64,000 bases of DNA. It comes from Salinimonas marina (GTDB lineage Bacteria; Pseudomonadota; Gammaproteobacteria; Enterobacterales; Alteromonadaceae). The notes below the pieces were generated by a model. The model was not told the origin of the DNA. It did not search any database and worked only from the letters and a program-made list of their open reading frames with translations. The stretch covers positions 2,664,501-2,728,500 of the forward strand of contig NZ_CP064795.1 in NCBI RefSeq assembly GCF_015644725.1, written 5' to 3'. A program made the position numbers and the translations under genes. Below are positions 16,713-24,933 of this stretch, piece after piece. Numbering within the stretch: position 1 is the first letter of the stretch; every line of letters begins with the position of its first letter.

Positions 16713-17978
16713 TTAAATCTTAATACCACGATTCTTAGCTTTTTCTTTGATGTACGGTTCCCATGCCAGAGCATTGCGACGCATAGATTTCTCTTTCTTC
16801 GCTAGCTGCACATAGTCCCAGGCTTTTTTGAAGTTACCCAGATAGAAGTTTGCTTCCATTAATGAGAAATGGATTTTTGCTTCTTCTTCAGCACCTCGTT
16901 CCAACGCCTTGTTTAAAGCGGTAATGGCTCCTTTGTAATCCTCAGCAACCATCAGCAGAGTACCCTGCTTTTGGAAATCCTGGGGATCAGAACTCAATTG
17001 AGCTGCTTTACCATAGTATCTAGCAGCAAGATCGTAGTTCTTAGCCTGGTGGAATGAGTTTGCAATATTACGCATCATCTTGTCATCTTTCTTGATATCG
17101 CCGTTTTCAACGTGCTTCTCAAGAATTTTTGCTGACATGTATGGGATACCATTAGTGGAATACAGTTGAGCCAGGTTTTTAAATTGTGACTCTTTTTCCA
17201 GATATCCAGCGTTATAGGCAATTTCCATGGTGGCAAGCGCATCTGAATAGTTTTCTACCAACATGTAGAACACACCAAGTTGTGTCCACCATCCCGGCGT
17301 TTCAGGAAACGTATTAACCAGAGTTTCGGCAACCTTGACGGTTTCAGGATACATCTTACGCTGATAATAAGACTGTAATTTCAACACATAAGGATTTTTG
17401 TTCGGCTCCTCATAAAGCGCAATGGCTTTATCAGCAGGCTCAATCACTTTGTCCAATTGCTTGGTTTCAAAATATGCCTGTGCGATACGAACATAAACCA
17501 TTTTGTCTTCTTTACACGTGAAGTCCATCCACTGCTGATACCAGTTAATGGCCTCTTTGTAGTTTTCTTCACGTAAATTCAGATCACCAATAAGCTTCAG
17601 GGTTTGCGCATGTTCGGTATCATTAAGTACTTTTGGTTTAACCGCACTGGTTAGGTAACGAAGTGATTCTTTACCTTTACCCTCTTGCGAGGCCAATAAG
17701 TTACCAATAAAACGGCCCACGTAAGCTTTATCAAAGTCATCAGATGCATCTACATCATAAAGGATGTCTAATGCTTCTCCTACTCTGTCTTCGTTATAGG
17801 CATCAAACGCTTTCTGAACCTTTTTACCTGCACGTTCACCCACCAACTTCGTTTTGCCCTTTTCATATCCTGGACAAACTACCGGAGCAGATGACTGCGC
17901 CATGACCGGCGCAGACAGTACAGCTGATACTCCCATGACTAAAGCAAGGGCTGACATTTTGAATGTTGTTTTCATCAT
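16713..17978 (-). CDS. Periplasmic TPR protein of the TonB energy module
   Basis: A 421-residue secreted protein with a signal peptide (cleavage near APVMAQ) and at least seven tetratricopeptide-like helix pairs, such as NYKEAINWYQQWMDF, NYSDALATMEIAYNAGY and DYKGAITALNKALERG. TPR proteins at this place in the operon are part of TonB2-like systems and probably bridge TonB and outer membrane partners; that role is from related systems, not shown here. The last gene of the operon. The start at 17978 gives a GGAG ribosome site 8 bases away; another ATG at 17984 overlaps the tonB stop as ATGA and would be too close to that site. Confidence 0.8.
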   Translation of the reverse strand: MMKTTFKMSALALVMGVSAVLSAPVMAQSSAPVVCPGYEKGKTKLVGERAGKKVQKAFDAYNEDRVGEALDILYDVDASDDFDKAYVGRFIGNLLASQEGKGKESLRYLTSAVKPKVLNDTEHAQTLKLIGDLNLREENYKEAINWYQQWMDFTCKEDKMVYVRIAQAYFETKQLDKVIEPADKAIALYEEPNKNPYVLKLQSYYQRKMYPETVKVAETLVNTFPETPGWWTQLGVFYMLVENYSDALATMEIAYNAGYLEKESQFKNLAQLYSTNGIPYMSAKILEKHVENGDIKKDDKMMRNIANSFHQAKNYDLAARYYGKAAQLSSDPQDFQKQGTLLMVAEDYKGAITALNKALERGAEEEAKIHFSLMEANFYLGNFKKAWDYVQLAKKEKSMRRNALAWEPYIKEKAKNRGIKI

Positions 17979-17980
17979 GA

Positions 17981-18592
17981 TCATTGCTCCAGTTTGAAGT
18001 CTAGCTGAACAAACATATTAGGTTGCTTAACACGTTTACCTTCAACAATTTTTGGCTTGTATTTCCACTTGCTCAACGCACGACGCGCTTCGCGGTCAAA
18101 AATACGTTTAGGGTCGGCATCGATAACATCGATGTCTTCCACACCGCCGGCTTCGTTAATAGTAAATGAAAGCTTAACCCAGCCTTCCCGGCCATCACGT
18201 GCTGCTTGTGGTGGATACTTAGGATCAATACGTACAATTGGTGTAGCTTCACCATCTTGTTGCATCGCGCCAACTGCACCAATGTTCACCCCTACGCCAC
18301 CGGTATCAACTGATGGAACAGCCAGGCTGAATCCGTCAGAGTCTACTTCAGAGGCATCCGGCTCAACAGGTTGCATTTTAGGCGGCTGCTGAGGCGGTGG
18401 AGGTGGTGGCGGTGGCGTCCGCTGACGTGTTTGCGTGTCAGCATCGGGCTCCTGCATCACCACATCAATTACGGGTGCATCGGGAATTTCATCTGCCGGG
18501 CGGCCTGAGTTTTCGATCAACTTAGCCATCAATACGAATAACCCAAAGGCAACCGCGGCACCTAGTAGTATAGAAACGATAAATCGAACCAT
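17981..18592 (-). CDS. tonB: Energy transducer TonB
   Basis: A 203-residue TonB. Seen: one N-terminal membrane helix (about residues 3-23), a Pro-rich stretch with eight consecutive prolines near residue 60, and a C-terminal domain with YPPQAARDGREGWVKLSF and DREARRALSKWKYKP, the conserved folding motifs that contact TonB boxes of receptors. It carries proton-motive energy from ExbB/ExbD to outer membrane receptors. One base separates it from exbD, so the genes are cotranscribed. It could energise the receptors of this window, such as the TBDRs at 8341 and 24934-31867. Confidence 0.95.
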   Translation of the reverse strand: MVRFIVSILLGAAVAFGLFVLMAKLIENSGRPADEIPDAPVIDVVMQEPDADTQTRQRTPPPPPPPPQQPPKMQPVEPDASEVDSDGFSLAVPSVDTGGVGVNIGAVGAMQQDGEATPIVRIDPKYPPQAARDGREGWVKLSFTINEAGGVEDIDVIDADPKRIFDREARRALSKWKYKPKIVEGKRVKQPNMFVQLDFKLEQ

Positions 18593-18593
18593 C

Positions 18594-18992
18594 TTATCCC
18601 CTTGCTGCTACTGATATGCGATCAACACCTGCAGCTTTAATCTGGTCCATCACTTTCACGACGACACCATGCTTGGCCTTAACGTCAGCCTGGATAATGA
18701 CATAGTCTGTCGGCTGCTCCGTCAACAATCGCTCTATATTTGCTCGGACACTTTCAACCGCCACTTCACGTTTATCCAGCCATACACTTCCATCATCTGT
18801 AATAGCGATGAAGATATTGGCATTTTTGTGCAGTGACGCCTGATTCGCTTCTGGCTTATTTACCTCGATACCTGCTTCTTTTACGAAAACAGTGGTAACG
18901 ATGAAGAAAATTAGCATGATGAATACAACGTCCAACATTGGCGTCATATCAATCTGCGCATCTTCCTCTTCGGTTCTGACTTTCCGCGCCAT
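18594..18992 (-). CDS. exbD: ExbD/TolR-type proton channel subunit
   Basis: A 132-residue protein with a single membrane helix at about residues 18-40 (MLDVVFIMLIFFIVTTVF) that starts with the conserved Asp used for proton passage, followed by a periplasmic domain. Together with ExbB it forms the proton channel driving TonB. The GAGAGAGA ribosome site lies before the ATG at 18992. It stands between exbB and tonB. Confidence 0.95.
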   Translation of the reverse strand: MARKVRTEEEDAQIDMTPMLDVVFIMLIFFIVTTVFVKEAGIEVNKPEANQASLHKNANIFIAITDDGSVWLDKREVAVESVRANIERLLTEQPTDYVIIQADVKAKHGVVVKVMDQIKAAGVDRISVAARG

Positions 18993-19003
18993 AATCTCTC
19001 TCT

Positions 19004-19528
19004 CTAGTGATGTGGCAGGCTATCAACCAAGCCTTCTTTTGCCAACTTAGCTTTCGCTTCGAGACGAGAACTTATGAACAGTCCAGACAGCGCTGCTACC
19101 ATTCCGGCCATGGTCGGAATTGTGGCCATAGAGATACCAGATGCCATCAAGCGTGCGTTACTGGTGCCTTGCGTTGCCATTGTCTCGAACACAGTAATCA
19201 TCCCGGTCACTGTTCCCAGCAGACCAATCAGTGGGCACATTGCCACCAATGTACGGATAATTAACATCCTCGCGTCCAAATTATCAGACGCCTGGGAAAT
19301 CCAAGCTTCACGGATTCTATGCGCATACCATGAGGTAGTATCAGCGCGGGCATCCCATTTGGCGATAATATCTTTTTTCACCTTTGGAAAGACCGCCGTG
19401 ATATACCAGTAGCGCTCAATCATTAATACCCACATAAGAAAGAGCGCGGCAGCAACAAAATACAACACGTCACCGCCGGTAGCGATAAATTCCCTGACAG
19501 ATTCCCATAATCCAATCAGGCTATTCAT
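19004..19528 (-). CDS. exbB: ExbB/TolQ-type proton channel subunit (short)
   Basis: A 174-residue MotA/TolQ/ExbB-type protein with three predicted membrane helices: one near residue 20, and two in the C-terminal part containing PLIGLLGTVTGMITVFETM and the following helix of the channel. It is the main ExbB of the module. The start at 19528 (MNSLIGLW) was chosen over a frame extension to 19618 that lies inside the upstream gene. It follows the long ExbB-like gene by one base and precedes exbD. Confidence 0.93.
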   Translation of the reverse strand: MNSLIGLWESVREFIATGGDVLYFVAAALFLMWVLMIERYWYITAVFPKVKKDIIAKWDARADTTSWYAHRIREAWISQASDNLDARMLIIRTLVAMCPLIGLLGTVTGMITVFETMATQGTSNARLMASGISMATIPTMAGMVAALSGLFISSRLEAKAKLAKEGLVDSLPHH

Positions 19529-19529
19529 A

Positions 19530-20888
19530 TTACGCTTTCCCCGCCTCTGTGTGAGCTGCAATGATACCTGCAGTTTGCTCATCCAGAATGTGAACAATAG
19601 ATTTGCTTCGAGAAGCAACGATGCTGTGAGTCAGAATCAGTGGTAGAGCTGCAATAATACCCTGAGCTGTTGTTACCAGCGCCATTGAGATACTACCTGC
19701 CATCAGACGAGGGTCACCTGTACCAAACAGTGTAATGCTCTGGAAGGTTGCAATCATACCAAGAACCGTACCCAACAGACCCAATAGTGGGGCAATCGCG
19801 GCGAAGATCTTAATTACATTGATTCCGCTTTCAATTGAAGGCAATTCTTTAAGAATCGCTTCGTCCAGCTTAAGCTCAAGATTTTCGGCATCCGCGTGTT
19901 TGTTTTCCTGATAAACCTGCAGGATACGACCCAGAGGGTTGCTGCTTGAAGGATTGCCAGGGTTTTTAACCTGAGACTTGATCTTGCTGCCAGTCATACC
20001 AAGCGTAACCAGCTTGTAAACACCGATAAGCAGACCAATGATAAGCATTACTGTGATGGTGTAACCAACCGGACCACCTGCATGATAACGCTCCATCATT
20101 GTTGCTTTCTCTTTCAACAGACCCAGGATAGCGCCTTGTGAAGGATCGGCATAGAACGGCACGATACCAGAGGTTGCAGTTGCCAGTTCTTGCGCAGAAG
20201 AAACCAGGTGGCCTTCAGGTTGACGGCCCAGCGGCTGTACCACTTCGTTTTCAGCATCAAAGGTCAGGTAACCTTCTTCACTTACTAGGTTAAAGGTACC
20301 AACACGAACTACTTCCTGCTGGCTGCTACCGCCGTCCAGCAGAACTACGTCAGTAGTAAAGCGAACAACCTGGCCAGATTCAGTCATTTCAGTTTGCAGA
20401 GCAAACCACAGATCTTCAAGTTCCTGAATGTTCGGCAAGCCTTTAGACTCTTCAGACATTTCAGCCAGGAAATCGTCACGACCCGGGAACTGCGCGCTCA
20501 CGATTGACGTTGAAATACGACCGTAGGCTTCAGAAGCCGCCTGACGTACCACACCAAACATCTCACCCAGCGTACCCGTAGCTTGTTCCAACTCTGAAGA
20601 CTTGTCGTTCAAAGTCGTTTCATTGTCAGAAAACTGCTGTTGCAGACGATCGCCACGATCCTGTTCAGATTTCAGCTCAGACTGGGCTTTACGTAACATC
20701 GCCTGTTTGTCTGAACGCTCTGAACGAAACTCGGCTTCGCGTTCTTTGTTAATACGGGCCTGAGATACCCGATTATTCTTCACCTGATCTAGCAGGTCTG
20801 ACAGACTTGCTGCTTCCTGTGCTTGCGCACCGGTCGCCATAACCGCCAACGTTGCAGCGGCTACAAGAGATTTAAATACTAGTTTCAT
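19530..20888 (-). CDS. Long ExbB-like protein with periplasmic coiled coil (TtpC-type)
   Basis: A 452-residue protein. Seen: signal peptide (MKLVFKSLVAAATLAVMATG), a charged coiled-coil-like stretch at about 35-100, a soluble domain to about 265, a membrane helix near 270-290, and a C-terminal MotA/TolQ/ExbB domain (PLLGLLGTVLGMIATFQSI). This matches TtpC proteins required by TonB2 systems in Vibrio, where they join ExbB2/ExbD2/TonB2. The short and long ExbB forms together mark this as a TonB2-like rather than a TonB1-like module. Part of the same operon as DUF3450 and tonB. Confidence 0.87.
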   Translation of the reverse strand: MKLVFKSLVAAATLAVMATGAQAQEAASLSDLLDQVKNNRVSQARINKEREAEFRSERSDKQAMLRKAQSELKSEQDRGDRLQQQFSDNETTLNDKSSELEQATGTLGEMFGVVRQAASEAYGRISTSIVSAQFPGRDDFLAEMSEESKGLPNIQELEDLWFALQTEMTESGQVVRFTTDVVLLDGGSSQQEVVRVGTFNLVSEEGYLTFDAENEVVQPLGRQPEGHLVSSAQELATATSGIVPFYADPSQGAILGLLKEKATMMERYHAGGPVGYTITVMLIIGLLIGVYKLVTLGMTGSKIKSQVKNPGNPSSSNPLGRILQVYQENKHADAENLELKLDEAILKELPSIESGINVIKIFAAIAPLLGLLGTVLGMIATFQSITLFGTGDPRLMAGSISMALVTTAQGIIAALPLILTHSIVASRSKSIVHILDEQTAGIIAAHTEAGKA

Positions 20889-20894
20889 TAAAAC

Positions 20895-21668
20895 TTACTC
20901 CGCTGCTTCAATTGGTAACTTAATCAGATCTGGTGTGATAGTGCCGTTGGCCATCTTCACAGCATCAACCACTGACGCCAGATATTCATCACCCAAAGCC
21001 TGCCATTCACGGGCATCTTTGTTCCAAACCCATGCACTTGTCTGATCAAGGGACAGAGCCAGCAAAGCCGTACGGCCCAGGTTATAGAAGTCAACCGTTA
21101 CTTCAGTACCGTTGTCATCAATAGTTCCCTGGTAAGAAGACATCTTGCTGCCGTATTCCACTTCTACCAAGTATGCTTCGATAACCTGGCGGAATTGCTC
21201 AGAAACTGTAACGTTTGAGTTCGCCATGATATCGCGCAGACGTTGAATGCGCTCACGACGTTCTTCCAGATGAATCGGTACATCCAGCTCGACAAACTTT
21301 TCCAGGCTGTCGATCATGCGGAACATCAACGGCACGATGCCTTGCTTTGTTTCTTCAATGCTGTCGATTTGACGTTGCAACGACTCGATACTGCGCTGTT
21401 GGTCTGCAACCAGGCTGGCAATGTAATCGTTGTAAACTTTCAGGTTTTCTGTTTGGTCAACAGTTTGACGATATTCAACCAACAACTCTTGTGACTGCTC
21501 GAATAATGCGTTGATTTTTTCTTGAGATTTCGCTGCAGCCGCATGGATCTTAGCTTCTTCTTTATGAAGATCGTTAAGAGTAACTGCAGAGACGGCTGCA
21601 CTGCCTGTCAGTGCAAATGCACCCATGACAGTAGAAGCAATAAGAGTTCTCTTGCTCATCTTGGACAT
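20895..21668 (-). CDS. DUF3450 family protein of TonB2-type modules
   Basis: A 257-residue secreted protein with a signal peptide followed by a long coiled coil (about residues 30-120, e.g. KSQEKINALFEQSQELLVEY) and a mixed C-terminal part. DUF3450 proteins regularly precede the TtpC-ExbB-ExbD-TonB cluster in Alteromonadales and Vibrionales; a periplasmic accessory role is inferred from this linkage only. First gene of the operon. The ATG at 21668 is preferred; a second Met nine bases downstream and a TTG at 21677 are alternatives. A leader hairpin lies 30 bases upstream. Confidence 0.82.
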   Translation of the reverse strand: MSKMSKRTLIASTVMGAFALTGSAAVSAVTLNDLHKEEAKIHAAAAKSQEKINALFEQSQELLVEYRQTVDQTENLKVYNDYIASLVADQQRSIESLQRQIDSIEETKQGIVPLMFRMIDSLEKFVELDVPIHLEERRERIQRLRDIMANSNVTVSEQFRQVIEAYLVEVEYGSKMSSYQGTIDDNGTEVTVDFYNLGRTALLALSLDQTSAWVWNKDAREWQALGDEYLASVVDAVKMANGTITPDLIKLPIEAAE

Positions 21669-21696
21669 AGTTCCCAACCAAATTTCTTATTTAAAT

Positions 21697-21722
21697 CCTT
21701 GCTGAGATTATCTCGAGCAAGG
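21697..21722 (-). promoter_or_regulatory. Inverted repeat in the leader of the TonB operon
   Basis: CCTTGCTGAGA and TCTCGAGCAAGG form a near-perfect 26-base inverted repeat (one bulged G) with a four-base loop, about 30 bases upstream of the start codon. It could be an operator for a dimeric repressor or an mRNA hairpin. No T-run follows it on the minus strand, so it is not a terminator. A -10-like GATAAT is part of the repeat on the minus strand. Confidence 0.5.
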
Positions 21723-22269
21723 GGCGTATAAACTTTTACAATTTTTAGTTTTCGGAATGGTAGCTGGTGGCGTGGTCGCGCCAACACTACGAATCTGTAA
21801 TAGTCACACGGAATGACTAAAAGAGTCAAGTAACACAGTCTTAACACCCCATGGGACGGGAGGTTTGTTCAATTGCTGAGCGAAACATTCAATGATTTAG
21901 CATAAATAACCAAAGATGAAAGGATAAACACAATGTGACGTAGCGTATTCTCCAGAAAATTCATCCCGAGGAGGGGGGAGGCTCTACATTACTAGCGGCA
22001 TAAATAACCAGTTGAATATAGCAGTTTAAAGTTGTTAACGGCAAAAAACATAGACGCTCGTTAACTTAATGTTACCACGGGATTTTCTATAAGGTGCGTC
22101 TCAGATTGACAATGTTGAACCTAGCTCGTGGTGGCGCCAGATAAAGACTTGTCCCTTCAATTATGGTTTCTATTTTTACAAAAGGGTGCTTTTTGGGTAC
22201 CTAACCTTCCTCACCCTACAGTATATTTTGTTAAGCTATGCTCCTAACCATTATTATTATGAGAATACT
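21723..22269. other. Intergenic region between divergent TonB operon and oxygenase gene
   Basis: Roughly 550 bases with no credible gene or RNA family. It must hold the promoters of the leftward TonB operon and the rightward oxygenase gene, but no -35/-10 pair is convincing. A GTG at 22186 gives an in-frame extension of the oxygenase gene that is hydrophobic and without a ribosome site. Confidence 0.4.
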
Positions 22270-22977
22270 GTGTTTAACCAGAATAATCCGCCGGTACATG
22301 ACGGCCGCCACACGGCGCTGTTTCAGTCTGCCGGACATATTAATATTCCCCAGGCATTTGATACTGATTTTGCTCAGGCAATGGCGACAGGATTAGAATC
22401 GCACAGGCACTATAAGATGGCCGCTTTCATCAACAACCAGGTGTTAAACCTGTCTGCATCACAATGGCAAGCATTATCGAGCCAGCAACGAAGTGAAATA
22501 CAAAAGTTGATGCACAATAATGCCGCACAGGGAATCGGCTATTGTTATGGACGTTCAACACTTGCGGATGCCGGCGCCCAAACCGCCGTATTCAAACAGT
22601 TTTCTGAATGGCTGAATGGCCCGCAAGTATTAGACTGGGTGAAGCAACTTTCGGGTCATACCGATATTTGCGCCGCCTCGCTGCAAGCCAGCTGTTTCGA
22701 ACCTGGCCACTTTCTCACCCGGCACAATGATGTGCATGCGACGGAAGAGCGCCGGGTCGCCTATGTCGCCAACTTCAGCCGAGCCTGGCACCCGGACTGG
22801 GGCGGTTTGTTGCAATTTTATTCCAATCATGGACAGCCACAGGAAAGCTGGGCACCCTTTTTCAACAGTCTGAACCTGTTCGATGTAACTCGGGTGCATA
22901 GTGTGACCTATGTAACACCGTTTGCTCAGCAGTCCCGCTACGCGTTCTCAGGGTGGTTTCGTGCCACTGCCTTGTGA
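22270..22977 (+). CDS. 2OG-Fe(II) oxygenase, prolyl 4-hydroxylase-like
   Basis: About 235 residues. Seen: the HxD of FLTRHNDVHA, the strand pair AYVANFSRAWHPDWGGLLQFY (conserved GG-L), and the distal region HSVTYVTPFAQQSRYAFSGWF with the His and the 2-oxoglutarate-binding Arg. This order fits the bacterial SM-20/prolyl 4-hydroxylase type of Fe(II)/2OG dioxygenases. Start: GTG at 22270 with GAGAAT upstream gives a normal family N-terminus; a GTG at 22186 would add 28 hydrophobic residues and is less likely. The gene converges on a second oxygenase gene with four bases between the stops. Substrate unknown; protein or peptide prolyl residues are possible. Confidence 0.8.
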   Translation: MFNQNNPPVHDGRHTALFQSAGHINIPQAFDTDFAQAMATGLESHRHYKMAAFINNQVLNLSASQWQALSSQQRSEIQKLMHNNAAQGIGYCYGRSTLADAGAQTAVFKQFSEWLNGPQVLDWVKQLSGHTDICAASLQASCFEPGHFLTRHNDVHATEERRVAYVANFSRAWHPDWGGLLQFYSNHGQPQESWAPFFNSLNLFDVTRVHSVTYVTPFAQQSRYAFSGWFRATAL

Positions 22978-22981
22978 AGCC

Positions 22982-24774
22982 CTAGTCTTTGGTAAAATCA
23001 CAGGCCACCGTCAGGCGGGGCTGGTTATCACTAAATGGCGTGGTGCCGTGCCAAAAAAATGAAGGAAAAATTACCAGCTTGCCAGCTTCGGGTTTAACCT
23101 TCGCAAAAACAGTGTTTTGCTGAACCTGGAAGTTAGGCTGACCAAAGTTCAAATAGCCTTCTTGTTGCTCATCGTTAAGCTGGGGAAGCTGAATATAGCA
23201 AACAGAGCTTAGCCAGCCCATGGGATGGATATGGTTATTATGATAGCCACCGCTTTGCAGGTTTACCGACCACGCATGTTCCGCCCGACATTGGCTGACT
23301 TTATTGAAGTCGGCATACGGAGAAGGTAACCGCGAAAACTGCTGGTGTGCCTGCGCGCCATGCCAGTTAAATTGTTGCTGAAGATGCTCAATAAGCGGAT
23401 GCTGCCGGGCAAACAAATTACCCCCAGTCTGCGTACCGTGATGCAGGGTTTGCTCAAGAGGGGCCTGAAGCGACTGATGCAAAGAAAAAGATAAGTTTGC
23501 AAGGCTGCTAAATACGCTGCTAGCGAGGCATAGCCTGACGGTGGTCTAATTGTACCTTCATAAATAAAATTGGTGCGGCACTGAAAAGCCGCCTTATACC
23601 CGTCTGGCAGAGTGGGGAAAAACGGCAGCAATGCCAGCCCCCATTGATGAGCAGGATTTACTGACAAAACCCGCTCTATACAATGTTGGGCAGCCGTAGA
23701 TTCGCCGGCACTGATCAGATGCTGGGCCAATTGACACAAACGATCCTCGGTTAGCATCCCTTGCATAGCCCGTTTGGCGGCCACGGTCGCCTGAGTACTA
23801 TCACCGCTGAGCCGGTATGCCTGGGCCAGATGATAGTTACGCGTCGTCCCATCAACCCGGGCACCAGCTGACTCGAGTAACCCCAACACCTTATCATGTT
23901 GTTTCATTTTTATGAGTAAGGTTAAATAATCATCCAGGGTTTGGGCCGTAAATTGTTTGTTTTGCTGTAACAGTTCATAGGAATGCAAACATTCGGCAAC
24001 CTTGCCCTGTTCGAACAAAAGCTGGGCCAAATTTTTGTGACTCGGGGCGTAGGACGGATTCAATAATTGTGCTGTTTTATAGTGCGAGATCGCGCTGTCA
24101 TATTGTTGCATACCTACCAAACAATTTGCAAAATTATGGTGTATTGCAAATGCTTGCGAATGCGATTTTATTAATTCGCTAAGATAAGTATACGCTGTTT
24201 GAAAGTCACCCGCGGTATTAGCGACCTGAGCTTTAAGCAACTGCATCTCGGCATCCTGATTAAAGTTGTCAGCGAAATTGACCACCAGCTTTTGGGCTTG
24301 CGTACCACACCCACGGTCAACAAGAGCCCGGGTGGCTGCCAGAAACAATACTCTGGAGGAAGCCATAAGTGACGCCGCAAGCTGCAGGTTGCGCTCAAAC
24401 TCAGCCCGTTTGCTGCAGTGCTGTAACTTTTGAAAGAAAAAACAGAGCGATGGCACCCTTGCCCCGTCCTGCAACGCTATAGATTGGCTAAGGCAGGTAA
24501 GCGCACGGTCACTTTGGTTCTCAAAAAAGTAACATTTTGCCAGGTTGAGATATAGCTCACCATCGCCACCCGTTATGGATATGCAGTGTTGCAGATCGTC
24601 AATGGCAGGCTGATAGGCCCCCTGCGAAAACCGGCTGGCAGCCCGAAAACGTAACAGCATTGGGTTGGTGGGATTACGAAGGAGCAGCTGTGCTAATAAT
24701 CTATCGAGATTAGCAAAGTTCTTTGTTACTAGGCATTGTTGCAGTCTGTTGAGAATCGCATTACCTGACGTCAA
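22982..24774 (-). pseudogene. TPR protein fused to a 2OG-Fe(II) oxygenase, one-base frameshift
   Basis: Two overlapping frames that together read as one 597-residue protein. The first (24774 to about 23490) has TPR-like repeats such as YDSAISHYKTAQLLNPSYA and APSHKNLAQLLFEQG; the second (to 22982) is a 2OG-FeII_Oxy_5-type domain with NLQSGGYHNNHIHPMGW, the iron His and Asp-region, and FPSFFWHGTTPF with the distal His. The frames join at the T-run TTTTT on the minus strand (A-run 23485-23489): one extra T restores the frame as LSLHQSLQAPLE. The joined length is an exact multiple of three after adding one base. Either a recent loss, a sequencing error, or slippage. The start is a TTG at 24774 without a strong ribosome site. 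TPR-oxygenase fusions of this family occur widely in bacteria. Confidence 0.78.
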
Positions 24775-24889
24775 AGCTATGCACTTTTTGTTATTAAGCT
24801 TTACCTTATACTATCTAAAAATTAACCAATTACAATACTTCCTTAGGCTAGTTTTTGAGCTGACTTGTTCACTTAGGCTTTTGATAAAC

Positions 24890-24918
24890 AAAAAAAAGGC
24901 TCCCACTGGGAGCCTTTT
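24890..24918 (-). terminator. Rho-independent terminator of the first TBDR
   Basis: AAAAAGGCTCCC / GGGAGCCTTTTT around loop ACT, with T-runs on both strands. It sits 16 bases past the stop of the TBDR at 24934. Confidence 0.9.
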
Positions 24919-24933
24919 TCAATTAGTGATAGA

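Noticed and set aside
22186..22269. 28-residue hydrophobic N-terminal extension of the oxygenase
   Set aside because: Starts with GTG without a ribosome site; the GTG at 22270 gives the family-like start.
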